Of a stretch of 64,000 bases of DNA, positions 52,713 through 61,315 are shown one piece after another. Source of the DNA: Verrucomicrobiales bacterium (GTDB lineage Bacteria; Verrucomicrobiota; Verrucomicrobiia; Verrucomicrobiales; DEV007). Positions within the stretch are counted from its first letter, which is position 1. The number at the start of each line of letters is the position of its first letter. Location of the stretch: positions 1 through 64,000 of the forward strand of contig JAEUHH010000028.1 in assembly GCA_016795505.1 (NCBI GenBank), read 5' to 3'. The position numbers and the translations under genes were made by a program. Under the pieces are notes generated by a model, which was given only the letters and a program-made list of their open reading frames with translations, did no database searches and had not been told where the DNA came from.

Positions 52713-53410
52713 TCGCACCACTCGAAGACCCGGCCCGGCCCGCAGACCCACTGTCGGCAGGGTGCGGCCGGGTCGCTGCCCGTCCACCGTCCGCCGCCCG
52801 CCCATGGGGAAAACGCCGGCAGAATCCACCTGACCCGGCCGGGCCGCGGCTCCTGCACCAGGCTGGGCAGACGCAGACGCAGTCCGGCGCCATCCGAGGC
52901 GGATACAGATGGGTGCCAGTGACCGATGACCTCCGCCACCGCCTGGTCCGGGATCACCGGATCCTGATGGCCATGATGGAAAAAGTGGCCCTCAGCGGTC
53001 AGATGGCTCTCCACGAGGGAAAATCGACGCCGGATCTCGCCGCGATCGTGATTGCCTGCCACCAGTATGAGCCGGTCACAGCTCGCCTGCACCGAATCCA
53101 GCCATTCGCAGGCATCGCTACCGGACAACGTGCTGTCCACGATATCCCCCACCAGGATCACCGTCTCCGGTCGATGATCAGCCAACAGGGCGGCGAATCT
53201 TTCCTCGATCGACTGCCGTCCCCAGAGCGGGAAAAGGCCTCCGGCCGCCCGGCGGGCCACCTCGTAGCCAAAATGCACATCCGCCACCGCCAACCACCCT
53301 GCGCGGCGGTGGACGAGGGCGAGCCGGGCATCCAGCCACAAGTCGCTCGCGACTTCGACCTGTGCGGGGGACTCCGGGGTGGTGGTTGATTTTTCCCCCG
53401 CATCGACCAT
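52709..53410 (-). CDS. PdeM-like metallophosphoesterase
   Basis: The 233-residue protein has the calcineurin-like phosphoesterase motifs of the 'ligase-associated DNA damage response' PdeM group: VADVHFGYEVARR, GDIVDS, AGNHDRGEI and HGHQDP, with GHWHPS near the end. The ATG at 53408-53410 is chosen; a GTG at 53455 would add 15 residues. The partner DNA ligase, helicase and exonuclease genes of that repair operon are not in this window, so a link to DNA repair is by family only. Its stop codon overlaps that of lpxK by 4 bp. Confidence 0.85.
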   Translation of the reverse strand: MVDAGEKSTTTPESPAQVEVASDLWLDARLALVHRRAGWLAVADVHFGYEVARRAAGGLFPLWGRQSIEERFAALLADHRPETVILVGDIVDSTLSGSDACEWLDSVQASCDRLILVAGNHDRGEIRRRFSLVESHLTAEGHFFHHGHQDPVIPDQAVAEVIGHWHPSVSASDGAGLRLRLPSLVQEPRPGRVRWILPAFSPWAGGGRWTGSDPAAPCRQWVCGPGRVFEWCD

Positions 53411-53490
53411 TCTAAGCGCTCCCCGCGCCAGGGTGCCGGCTTTGTTCTTTCGCACTGTCGCCCTCCGTTTGATTTCACCCGACTCATCCC

Positions 53491-54996
53491 ATGACCGAAG
53501 ACCTGTCGCAAGCCCCGGCCGATCCCACCCCGGCCGATGGACAAGAGCTCAGCACCCTGCTAGCCCATCGACGGCAAAAACTGGACCGTCTGCGCGAGCT
53601 TGGCGTCGATCCCTTCGGTGGCAAATACGAAACCACCCACGATCCCGGGCCGCTGCGCGATGAAGTCTTCGCCGAGGGGCTGCACGTTCGCGTGGCCGGA
53701 CGCATCACCGCGATGCGGGACATGGGCAAGACGAACTTCATCGACCTCAGTGATCTGACCGGCCGCATTCAGGCATTTGTGAACCAGAAGGAGCTGGGTG
53801 ACGAGGCGTGGGAGATCTACAAGCAGCTCGACATCGGCGACTGGCTCGGAGTGGAGGGCGAAACCTTTCTTACCAAGACCGGCGAGCCATCCGTGAAGGC
53901 GAAGCGGATCACGGTTCTCTCGAAATCGCTGCGCCCCCTCGCGGACAAGTGGCACGGCGTTCAGGATCCGCAGATCAAGTACCGGCAGCGGTACCTCGAT
54001 CTCGTCGCCAACGAGCGGAGCCGCGACTTTTTCCGGAAGCGTATCGCCATGGTTGCCGAGATCCGGCGGTTCCTCCAGGATCGGGGCTTTCTCGAAGTCG
54101 AGACACCGATGTTGCAGGATGTGCCCGGTGGCGCCGCCGCCCGGCCCTTCCAGACGCATCACAATGCCCTCGGCATGGACATGTACCTGCGGATTGCTCC
54201 GGAGCTCTATCTGAAGCGTCTGATGGTCGGCGGTTTCACCCGGGTATTCGAACTGAACCGCAATTTCCGCAACGAGGGCATCAGCCGACGGCACAATCCC
54301 GAGTTCACCATGCTCGAGGCCTACTGGGCCTACGCCGACTTCGAACAAATGGCTCAACTCGTCGAGGAGCTCGTCTGCCATCTGGCGGAGAAATACTGCG
54401 GCGGCCTCCTCATCGAACATCGCAACGAGGACGGCGATCTCACGAAAACCATCAATCTCTCCCGCCCCTGGCGGCGGGCTCCCTACCGCGAGCTGATTCG
54501 CAGCGTGGCCGGAGATGACTGGTTTGCCCTCAGTCCCGCCGAAAGGCGTGCCCGGTGCGGCGAACTTGGCGTGGAGATCTCCCCCGAGATGGAGGACTAC
54601 GAAGTCACCCAGCAGGTTTTCGAGAAACTCGTCGAGGAAAAGTCGATCGACCCGATCTTCGTCACCCATGTGCCGAAGGAACTCGTCCCGCTCGCCCGAC
54701 AAAATGCGGCGGACGATTCCTTGGTCGATGTCTATGAGCTGATCATCAACGGCGCCGAAATCTCTCCGGGCTACTCCGAACTGAACGACCCCGATGTCCA
54801 GCGGGAGCGCTTGGAACATCAGGCCGGTGGCGAGACGCAGAAAGTGGACGAGGATTTCCTCCTCGCGCTCGAATACGGCATGCCCAGCGCCGGAGGCATC
54901 GGCATTGGCATCGACCGGCTGATCATGATGCTCACCGGCGCCGAGACGATCCGCGACATCGTGCTCTTTCCCCAGCTGAAGCGCCGCGACGGGTAA
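53491..54996 (+). CDS. lysS: Lysyl-tRNA synthetase, class II
   Basis: This enzyme charges tRNA-Lys. The 501-residue protein has an N-terminal OB-fold anticodon-binding domain (VRVAGRITAMRDMGKTNFIDL) and a class II catalytic core. Motif 2 is FRNEGISRRHNPEFTMLEAY, and motif 3 is GGIGIGIDRLIMMLTG near the C terminus. The ATG at 53491 gives the normal length and no long N-terminal extension. It is divergent from the PdeM-like gene (80 bp) and convergent with the aminotransferase gene (30 bp). Confidence 0.97.
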   Translation: MTEDLSQAPADPTPADGQELSTLLAHRRQKLDRLRELGVDPFGGKYETTHDPGPLRDEVFAEGLHVRVAGRITAMRDMGKTNFIDLSDLTGRIQAFVNQKELGDEAWEIYKQLDIGDWLGVEGETFLTKTGEPSVKAKRITVLSKSLRPLADKWHGVQDPQIKYRQRYLDLVANERSRDFFRKRIAMVAEIRRFLQDRGFLEVETPMLQDVPGGAAARPFQTHHNALGMDMYLRIAPELYLKRLMVGGFTRVFELNRNFRNEGISRRHNPEFTMLEAYWAYADFEQMAQLVEELVCHLAEKYCGGLLIEHRNEDGDLTKTINLSRPWRRAPYRELIRSVAGDDWFALSPAERRARCGELGVEISPEMEDYEVTQQVFEKLVEEKSIDPIFVTHVPKELVPLARQNAADDSLVDVYELIINGAEISPGYSELNDPDVQRERLEHQAGGETQKVDEDFLLALEYGMPSAGGIGIGIDRLIMMLTGAETIRDIVLFPQLKRRDG

Positions 54997-55026
54997 GTAA
55001 GGTCCCGCCGGCGTGGCGTGCCGGAT

Positions 55027-55983
55027 TCAGAAAGGCAGTGGCTCACCCTCGGAAGCGGTGAGTTCGGCAAAAAGCGTCTGGAGATGGGTCGTTACCGGCC
55101 CTGTCGTGCCGCTGCCGATCTGGCGTCCATCCACTTCCACCACCGGCGTTAGCTCTCCCATCGTTCCCGTGGTGAAGGATTCATCAGCGGTGTACAACTC
55201 GGTCAGGGACAGGTTGCGCTCCAGAATCGGCAGTTGATGGCGCCGGCACAAGTCGATGACTACCCGCCGGGTGATTCCGGGCAGGCAACTGTCCGCGTGG
55301 GGAGTGAGGACCTGCCCGTTCCGCACCAGAAAGAGATTGGTGGCATTCGTCTCCGAGAGGAAGCCGTTCATGTCCAGCATCACCGCATCATCCACCCCGG
55401 CCAGATTGGCTTGAATTTTGGCGAGGATGTTGTTCAGCAGGTTGTTGTGGTGGATCTTCGAGTCCAGAAACTGCGGGCCGTTCCGGCGGATGGCGGAGGT
55501 GATGAGCCGGATGCCGCGGGCGTTGTCATAGACCGGCGCTTTCCACTCCGCCAGGACGATGAGGGTGCAGCCGGACTGGTTGTTGGCCGGCGACATGCCC
55601 GAGGTGACCTTCTCGCCCCGCGTCAGCGTGAGCCGGATGTGCGACTGGTCGCGCATCCCATTGGCTTGGAGAGTCTCGAAGATCGCTCGTTTCACATACT
55701 CCCGACTGGGAGGATGGGCGAACGCGAGCGCCTTGGCCGAAGCAAACATCCGGTCCAGGTGGGCATCCAGTTGAAAGATCTTCCCGTCGTAAATCCGCAG
55801 GCCCTCCCATACCGCATCGCCACCCTGAACCACCGAGTCAAAAACCGACACCCGGGCCTCATTCCGCGGCCAGAGCCGGTCACCGACCCAGATGTGGATG
55901 GATTCGTTGCGGCTGTCCGGCAGGACTGGGGCTGGCGAAAAACCGGGGGAGGGAGTGGAGTTGGCGGTTTGGCGCTTTTGCAT
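55027..55983 (-). CDS. Class IV PLP-dependent aminotransferase (IlvE/D-amino acid aminotransferase-like)
   Basis: The 318-residue enzyme has the fold-type IV layout. VFDSVVQGGDAVWEGLRIYDGKIFQLDAHLDRMFASA comes first. The PLP lysine Lys176 follows in FLDSKIHHNNLLNNILAKI, then FLSETNATNLFLV and DESFTTGTMGELTPVVEVDG. These are shared by branched-chain and D-amino acid aminotransferases, so the donor is undecided. The ATG at 55981-55983 avoids an extra 36 residues of unlike sequence. Its start is 8 bp after the stop of the pseudopilin-like gene on the same strand. It marks the left edge of the lower-GC patch. Confidence 0.88.
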   Translation of the reverse strand: MQKRQTANSTPSPGFSPAPVLPDSRNESIHIWVGDRLWPRNEARVSVFDSVVQGGDAVWEGLRIYDGKIFQLDAHLDRMFASAKALAFAHPPSREYVKRAIFETLQANGMRDQSHIRLTLTRGEKVTSGMSPANNQSGCTLIVLAEWKAPVYDNARGIRLITSAIRRNGPQFLDSKIHHNNLLNNILAKIQANLAGVDDAVMLDMNGFLSETNATNLFLVRNGQVLTPHADSCLPGITRRVVIDLCRRHQLPILERNLSLTELYTADESFTTGTMGELTPVVEVDGRQIGSGTTGPVTTHLQTLFAELTASEGEPLPF

Positions 55984-55991
55984 TTCTTGTG

Positions 55992-56507
55992 CTAGCGCTC
56001 TCCCCAAGGAGCTTGTGAAGTAGTAATGGACCCATCCTGCATCATGACGTGGGCTCCTTTCCCATGGAAATCCCCTCTTTCCGTTAGCCATGGCTGATTC
56101 CAGCGAAAGGGAGTGTACTGATGGCTGTTGAACTCTGCTGGAATGTACGAGGAATAGGCCCCAAGATTGGATTTTCCCTTTTCCCAGTTTACCTCATCGC
56201 TCGCACACAACCACACGTCTGGAGCGATTCCGTAGGGTTCTATCTGGCGAATCCACCATTTGAAATAATCTTCTTCCTCCCACTTCTCCGATCCTGGCGG
56301 CAATTGAGGCCAGTGATTGTTTTCCAGTACGAATTGATTGAGGCCTCCGAAGATAGACTTCATGTTGCCGATGCACTTGGCTTTTTCGGCCCTTCGCTTT
56401 AGACCTTTAACTGTTGGGAAAGCCAAGCTCGCCAAGATTGCCACCACCGCTATGGTGACAATCAATTCCATGGCCGTAAAAGCCGTTTGGCGCCTGTCTG
56501 GGAACAC
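55992..56507 (-). CDS. Type IV pseudopilin-like protein
   Basis: The 171-residue protein begins with a class III signal: RRQTA, then FTAMELIVTIAVVAILASLA, which has the essential Glu at mature position 5. The residue before the cleavage site is Ala instead of the usual Gly. The C-terminal AHVMMQDGSI resembles the short Asp-Gly element at the end of Planctomycete/Verrucomicrobial pseudopilin-like proteins. Start is probably GTG at 56505-56507 (TTG at 56510 also possible); no ATG lies before the signal. It is encoded 46 bp after the secreted-protein gene on the same strand. Local GC is clearly lower than in neighbouring genes. Confidence 0.82.
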   Translation of the reverse strand: MFPDRRQTAFTAMELIVTIAVVAILASLAFPTVKGLKRRAEKAKCIGNMKSIFGGLNQFVLENNHWPQLPPGSEKWEEEDYFKWWIRQIEPYGIAPDVWLCASDEVNWEKGKSNLGAYSSYIPAEFNSHQYTPFRWNQPWLTERGDFHGKGAHVMMQDGSITTSQAPWGER

Positions 56508-56553
56508 CAATTCAGAAATATCGGCTTAAAATCGGGTGGGAATTAAATAAAGG

Positions 56554-57330
56554 TTACCTTACCTGAGTGGATACTTGGGTTCCTATTACTCTCATTCCCA
56601 CATGGTGCCCCTGACGAACGAAGTTATTTGTAGCACTGCCAACCGCAACTGGAATAGGTCCGATGACAGACGGGGGAAGCGCACCCGCTCCCGGAATGCC
56701 CAACTGCACAATCACGATATCAACGGGAGATTCACCCAAGAAGGCGATTGTCCCATAGCCATGAAATTTTTTCATCGGATGCGAGGTGTCAAGCTTGGCT
56801 TTAAAAGTGGAGTTGGCGACGCTTTTGCGAGTCGGAATCGCCGCAGCCGAACCCAAACCACTGGTAATGTTCAAGGAGCTCGTGGAACCCGGCCTCAGGT
56901 TGACACCATTCAATGGCGTGTTGCCTCCATCCAACCCGCTATCGGTGGCGTTCCCGGTCACCATAATCTGCTTGAGGTGAGAGTTCACCAAGCCAAAGCA
57001 GCGCCCATAGTAGATCAATCCCCGATACCAAATGACATGAGATGATGCCGCTCCGGACAATCCGCCAAACTGAACATTGCTGGTGACTCCACTGCCACCT
57101 CCCCCAAAAAGGCCACCTCCCCCACCAAGCGCCGCTCCACCTGGGTTCTCGTTGAAGACGGACCAACGATACATGGCCGTGCCATCGGTCATCGTCCCGA
57201 TTGCTTCGTAAACTCCATCGTCCCCGTTAGCTTGGTAACTTTCATTTCCCCAAGGCCCTCCCACCCAAGCCTGCACCTGCATGGAGGGCACGAGGACCAG
57301 TGCCGAAAAAATTCCGATGATCTGTTTCAT
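56554..57330 (-). CDS. Secreted hypothetical protein (Gly/Ser-rich)
   Basis: The 258-residue protein has a signal peptide (MKQIIGIFSALVLVPSMQVQA) and a mature part rich in Gly, Ser, Thr and Asn. A glycine-rich stretch lies at about 70-85 (GGAALGGGGGLFGGGGSG). No enzyme motif is visible. It looks like a beta-rich surface or periplasmic protein, and its C terminus has no anchor. It precedes the pseudopilin-like gene by 46 bp on the same strand, so the two may be exported and function together. Codon use and base composition differ from the surrounding genes (lower GC), hinting at transfer or different selection. Confidence 0.65.
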   Translation of the reverse strand: MKQIIGIFSALVLVPSMQVQAWVGGPWGNESYQANGDDGVYEAIGTMTDGTAMYRWSVFNENPGGAALGGGGGLFGGGGSGVTSNVQFGGLSGAASSHVIWYRGLIYYGRCFGLVNSHLKQIMVTGNATDSGLDGGNTPLNGVNLRPGSTSSLNITSGLGSAAAIPTRKSVANSTFKAKLDTSHPMKKFHGYGTIAFLGESPVDIVIVQLGIPGAGALPPSVIGPIPVAVGSATNNFVRQGHHVGMRVIGTQVSTQVR

Positions 57331-57472
57331 GGCGTTATCGTGTTGAACCTGTTTCGTCGTTCGTGAACCCTCATTTGAGCCTTTTCGGTTTTCGGAAGCA
57401 AGCTTTTTTTGCGTTTTTTCAGGAAATCGACTCGGAATCCCGCGAATTTTTTGCCCGGAACGCCGGAGGGGC

Positions 57473-58912
57473 TCAAAAGTCGCGCTCCTCCAGGAGGTTG
57501 GAGGCCACGAAAATCGGGGCGTCAAAGTCGTCGAAGTCGTTGTATTGACGCATGGTGGCCAGGGCTTTGCGCAGGGGGTGCTGGTCGAGCGGGGTGAGTT
57601 TCAGGCTCACGGTGCTGCCTTCCTTCCAGCCAGCGATCCGGGTGGTGGCGGGCTTTTTGCCGTCATTGTGCGCGGTCCAGTGGAGCACGTAGACCTGATA
57701 GGGCTTTTGCGGGTTTTTGCCGGAGGCTGCGGTGGTCAGGGTGACCCCTTTGAGCCGTTTGAGGACTTCATCGGGATTTTCGAGCTCGTATTTGAAGACC
57801 GAAAACGCGTCGGTGTAGGCCATCGTCTTGGGATCCTCGATCCGCGACTTGGCCAGGAGCTTGAGTTTCATGGCGCAGCCGGAGGGCTGGCGGATCTGGG
57901 TCAGCGAATCGAGCAGCGATCCAGGCACAGGGCTGGGCTTGGCATCGGCAGGTTTCCGCATTGGGGATGATCGGCGCGTCTCTATGCCGCGCATCCGATC
58001 AAGGGTCCAAGCGGCCGCCTGACTGGCCCAGGCGCGGGCGGCGGCCGGTCCGGGGTGTTCCCCATCGCCGGCGGAGTCGTTGGGCATGGGGCAGGCTGCA
58101 CGGCTGTCAAAAAGGCAGTCGGCTCCCTGTTTCGCGGAAATTCCCGCCAATGCCGCGGCAAGGGTCCGAGCGGCCCTTTTCTGATAATCGTCAGATTTCA
58201 CGTCGTCACGGGCATCGGGTGGCCCAATCCACAGCACCTTGGCCCCGCGGGCGGATGCCTGATCGACGCTCTGGCGCACGAGATCGGAGATCTGGACGGT
58301 GGCCTCCTTGGCCAAGTCGAGTTCAAAGTTAGTCCCGGCTTGGAAAATGAAGACGTCGGGGTCGTAGGTCTCCACGTACTGCGTCACCGTGCGGGGCGGC
58401 ATGGAAACCTGGCTCCATTGTCCAGCCTCTTCCGGATTCGAAGCGGGGGCAAAAATCCGGGTGAGAACCGGGGAGTCCCACAGACCGCTCCAGTAATACG
58501 GGCTGCCGTTTTTGACGGCGTGGTAGATGACTTCGTGGCCGCCGAGGAGCAGTTGCTTCTGAAATTCTGCCCCGAACTCGGTGTGCCCCTGGGAGTCGCC
58601 GAGAATGAAGATGCGCTTCTGGCGTCCGGCTTTCTTCGGCGGAGCTTTTTGATCCGAGTCGCCCGATTTCGCGGCGACGGGTGCTGAGCTTTTCCCATTT
58701 CCCGGCTCCCGCTTTCCGGAGTCCGATCCGGCGGCTTCGCTCTCTTGCGGCGGGGTTTTACGGCGCGGAAACAGGGCCGCCAGTGGGCTCAGAAGGCCCT
58801 GGTCGCCTGCTGAGGCCTTGTTTCGGCTCGTGCGGGTCGCATTTTGGGCGTCGGAGAGACTGGGACAGGCGAGGAGAAGGAGAGCGGTGAGCGACAAGGC
58901 CCGGAAGTTCAC
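57473..58912 (-). CDS. SGNH/GDSL-type hydrolase, exported
   Basis: The 479-residue protein starts best at GTG 58910-58912. That start begins a signal peptide (NFRALSLTALLLLACPSL) with a possible weak lipobox LLAC (Cys16). A low-complexity ~80-residue linker rich in Lys/Ser/Pro follows. The SGNH domain then has GDSQGHTEFG (nucleophile Ser106), QAGTNFEL as the Gly/Asn block and DGEHPG as the catalytic Asp-x-x-His. A separate ~150-residue C-terminal domain of unknown type includes VYVLHWTAHNDGKKPATTR. Such hydrolases deacylate polysaccharides or peptidoglycan. A promoter-like sequence lies at 59031-59058. Confidence 0.8.
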   Translation of the reverse strand: MNFRALSLTALLLLACPSLSDAQNATRTSRNKASAGDQGLLSPLAALFPRRKTPPQESEAAGSDSGKREPGNGKSSAPVAAKSGDSDQKAPPKKAGRQKRIFILGDSQGHTEFGAEFQKQLLLGGHEVIYHAVKNGSPYYWSGLWDSPVLTRIFAPASNPEEAGQWSQVSMPPRTVTQYVETYDPDVFIFQAGTNFELDLAKEATVQISDLVRQSVDQASARGAKVLWIGPPDARDDVKSDDYQKRAARTLAAALAGISAKQGADCLFDSRAACPMPNDSAGDGEHPGPAAARAWASQAAAWTLDRMRGIETRRSSPMRKPADAKPSPVPGSLLDSLTQIRQPSGCAMKLKLLAKSRIEDPKTMAYTDAFSVFKYELENPDEVLKRLKGVTLTTAASGKNPQKPYQVYVLHWTAHNDGKKPATTRIAGWKEGSTVSLKLTPLDQHPLRKALATMRQYNDFDDFDAPIFVASNLLEERDF

Positions 58913-59030
58913 GTAAGTGCTGGTCGGAAGGGTGTTGGGGGTGCGGGGAGGCGGGGTTTTTCGAAGCCAGTGATGCGCTGAAGGAGGCGGCCCGCCAAGT
59001 GGCATAGCCGATGCGTCTGGCTTGCGTTCT

Positions 59031-59058
59031 TGGATAGAGGATTCCGAAACGGAGTCAA
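59031..59058 (-). promoter_or_regulatory. Candidate promoter of the SGNH hydrolase gene
   Basis: On the minus strand TTGACT (59058-59053, five of six consensus bases) is followed after 16 bp by TATCCA (59036-59031, three of six). The start site would be near 59024, giving a leader of about 110 nt to the GTG. Confidence 0.45.
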
Positions 59059-59137
59059 GACAATCGCATCGAAACCCGCGCGATTTTTCGAGAAAACGTC
59101 CGGCCGCGCGCGTGCGATGGGACCCGGTTGGCCCGGC

Positions 59138-59182
59138 GATCAAACAGGGTTGCTCTGGAGCAGAGACAGGGTCTGATCGGAA
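59138..59182. repeat. Dispersed ACAGGGT repeat, copy 6 (direct-pair form)
   Basis: Two same-orientation ACAGGGT cores (ATCAAACAGGGTTG and AGAGACAGGGTCTG) are bounded on the right by ATCGGAA. It begins 1 bp after the rfbB stop codon side of the gap, between rfbB and the SGNH hydrolase gene, both on the minus strand. Confidence 0.8.
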
Positions 59183-59183
59183 A

Positions 59184-60266
59184 TCAGGCGTCGGCTCCGA
59201 GGCGTTGCCCCTGGTAGGTGCCTTGCTGGATGCTCTCGATCCAGGCGTCGTTGTCGAAATACCACTGCACGGTTTTCTTGAAGCCGGTCTCCCAGGTTTC
59301 CTTGGGCTGCCAGCCGAGTTCGCGCTCGATCTTTTCGCAGTTGATCGCGTAGCGTCGGTCGTGGCCGGGCCGGTCGGTGACGTAGGTGATGAGGTCGTCG
59401 GCGAGGCGGGTTTCCCCCTCGGGCAGGCAGTCGTTGACCAGTTCGATGAGCTTGCGCACGACGTCGATGTTCTTCAATTCATTCCGCCCGCCGATGTTAT
59501 AGACTTCGCCGGGAGTGCCCCGCAGCAGGGCCAGGGTCAGACCGCGGCAATGGTCGTCGACGTAGAGCCAGTCGCGCACGTTGGAACCGTCTCCGTAGAC
59601 GGGCAGTTTCTCGCCGCGGCGGGCCTTGGCGATCATGAGGGGGATGAGTTTTTCCGGGAACTGCCGCGGACCGTAATTGTTCGAGCAGTTGGTGGTGACG
59701 ACGGGGAGGTGGAAGGTGTGGAAGTAGGCCCGCGCGAGGTGGTCGCTGCCGGCTTTGCTGGCGGAATAGGGGCTGTTCGGCGCGTAGGGCGTGGTTTCCG
59801 AAAAGGCGGGATCGTCGGGCTCGAGGGAGCCATAGACTTCGTCGGTGGAGACGTGGAGAAAGCGGAATCCGTCCCCTGTGCCGGCGGCCTGGCGCTTTTT
59901 GTGGTGATTTCGCGCGGCATGGAGCATCTGGAAGGTGCCGACGAAATTGGTGAGGATGAATTGCTCGGGGGCATCGATGGACCGGTCCACGTGGGACTCG
60001 GCGGCGAGGTGCATGACGGCATCGAAATCGTGCTCGGCGTAAAGCTTTTCGAGCAGGGCGGCGTCGCAGATGTCACCCTGGACAAAAAGGTGCCGGGGAT
60101 CGCCGGCGAGCGCGGCGAGATTCTCGGGATTGCCGGCGTAGGTGAGCTTGTCGAGATTGACGACGCGCTCGATGGAGACGCCGAGTTCGTCCGCGGCAGG
60201 CCCGAGGAGGTAGTGGACGAGATTGGAGCCGATGAAGCCGGCTCCGCCGGTGACGAGAATGCGCAT
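59184..60266 (-). CDS. rfbB: dTDP-glucose 4,6-dehydratase
   Basis: This is the second enzyme of dTDP-L-rhamnose synthesis, an NAD-dependent extended SDR. The 360-residue protein has the cofactor motif TGGAGFIGSN near the N terminus. It also carries HLAAESHVDRSI, the active-site STDEVYGSLE, the YSASKAGSDH Tyr-Lys pair, and NCSNNYGPRQFPEKLIPLMI, all typical of RfbB. It lies 73 bp downstream of the rhamnose reductase gene on the same strand. rfbA and rfbC are not in the window. Confidence 0.96.
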   Translation of the reverse strand: MRILVTGGAGFIGSNLVHYLLGPAADELGVSIERVVNLDKLTYAGNPENLAALAGDPRHLFVQGDICDAALLEKLYAEHDFDAVMHLAAESHVDRSIDAPEQFILTNFVGTFQMLHAARNHHKKRQAAGTGDGFRFLHVSTDEVYGSLEPDDPAFSETTPYAPNSPYSASKAGSDHLARAYFHTFHLPVVTTNCSNNYGPRQFPEKLIPLMIAKARRGEKLPVYGDGSNVRDWLYVDDHCRGLTLALLRGTPGEVYNIGGRNELKNIDVVRKLIELVNDCLPEGETRLADDLITYVTDRPGHDRRYAINCEKIERELGWQPKETWETGFKKTVQWYFDNDAWIESIQQGTYQGQRLGADA

Positions 60267-60339
60267 GGCGACAGTTTGCTGAGGTGAAAAGGTGTGTTCC
60301 GGGCCGCCAAGATAGCCGGGGCGGGTGGCGGCTCAACCG

Positions 60340-61239
60340 CTAAACGCGCAAAAACCGGGGGGCGACATGGTCTGCGATGTAGCGGCGCAGGGGCACGCGC
60401 CAGTCGGGCAGGGTGCGACCGGTCAGGGACTCGTAGCGGGCGGTGGAGAGCACGGTCTGCCGGGGCCGCAGGGCGCGTTTGCCGAAAAGTTCGTCCATCG
60501 ACATGGGCTCGACGGTGCGGGCACGGACTTCGACGCCGCATTCGATGGCGCAATCGACGCAATACTGCGCCCACTCCTGCCAGGTGCAGCTGCCCGCATT
60601 GCAGAGGTGGAGGAGGCCACTGGCGCGCGCGTCGAAGAGCAGGGGCTCGAGTGCGGCGGCCATGTCTCCGGTGTAGGAGGGGCAGCCGACCCGGTCGCTG
60701 ACGACGTGGAGCCGTTCGTTCTTCACTGCCAGCTCGACGGCCCAGTCGGGGGTGGCGAGGGCTTTGCCGGGTCCGTAGAGCCAGGTGAGGCGGACGACGA
60801 GATGGTGGTCGGAGGCAGCCAGGGTGGCCTCCTCGCCCTCGGCTTTGGACTGGCCGTAAACGCTGAGGGGATTGATGGGGTCGTCCTCGGTGTAGGGGGC
60901 GTTTTTTTCGCCATCGAAGACGTAATCGGTGCTGAAATTGATGAGTCGGATACCCCGTCCGGCGCACCAGCGGGCGATCGCGCCGGGAGCGATGACGTTG
61001 AGCTGGTCGGCTTCGTCCGGATGGAGCTCGCAGTGGTCGACGTTGGTATTCCCGGCGGCGAGTAGGACGAGGTCGGCCGGCAAAGGATCCAGGGCCTCGC
61101 GCAGCCGGCGCTCTGACCAGGCGAGGTCGAGGTCGTAGCGGGTCAGCGGGATGACATCGTATCGGGGCTGGCAGGTCTCCAGCAAGGCGCGGCCGAGTCG
61201 GCCGTTGGATCCGATGATGACGACGTGAGGGCGGCTCAT
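60340..61239 (-). CDS. rfbD: dTDP-4-dehydrorhamnose reductase
   Basis: This is the last step of dTDP-L-rhamnose synthesis. The 299-residue SDR has the cofactor motif IIGSNGRLGRALL, LLAAGNTNVDHCE, INFSTDYVFDGEKNAPYTEDD, and the catalytic YGQSKAEGE. A C-terminal region (LRPRQTVLSTARYESLTGRTLPDWR) matches the RmlD end. It is upstream of rfbB on the same strand, so both probably serve O-antigen or exopolysaccharide synthesis. Length is normal. Confidence 0.93.
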   Translation of the reverse strand: MSRPHVVIIGSNGRLGRALLETCQPRYDVIPLTRYDLDLAWSERRLREALDPLPADLVLLAAGNTNVDHCELHPDEADQLNVIAPGAIARWCAGRGIRLINFSTDYVFDGEKNAPYTEDDPINPLSVYGQSKAEGEEATLAASDHHLVVRLTWLYGPGKALATPDWAVELAVKNERLHVVSDRVGCPSYTGDMAAALEPLLFDARASGLLHLCNAGSCTWQEWAQYCVDCAIECGVEVRARTVEPMSMDELFGKRALRPRQTVLSTARYESLTGRTLPDWRVPLRRYIADHVAPRFLRV

Positions 61240-61315
61240 GAGACGGGGACGGGCGCCCCGGGGACGCGCAAAGTGCCCGGACTGGGCGGAGCTGACAAGT
61301 CAAATCGGCCCGCGA

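Noticed and set aside
8093-59182. CRISPR array or insertion sequence as explanation of the six repeats
   Set aside because: Copies are kilobases apart with no regular spacers, no cas genes and no transposase or target-site duplication seen in the window.
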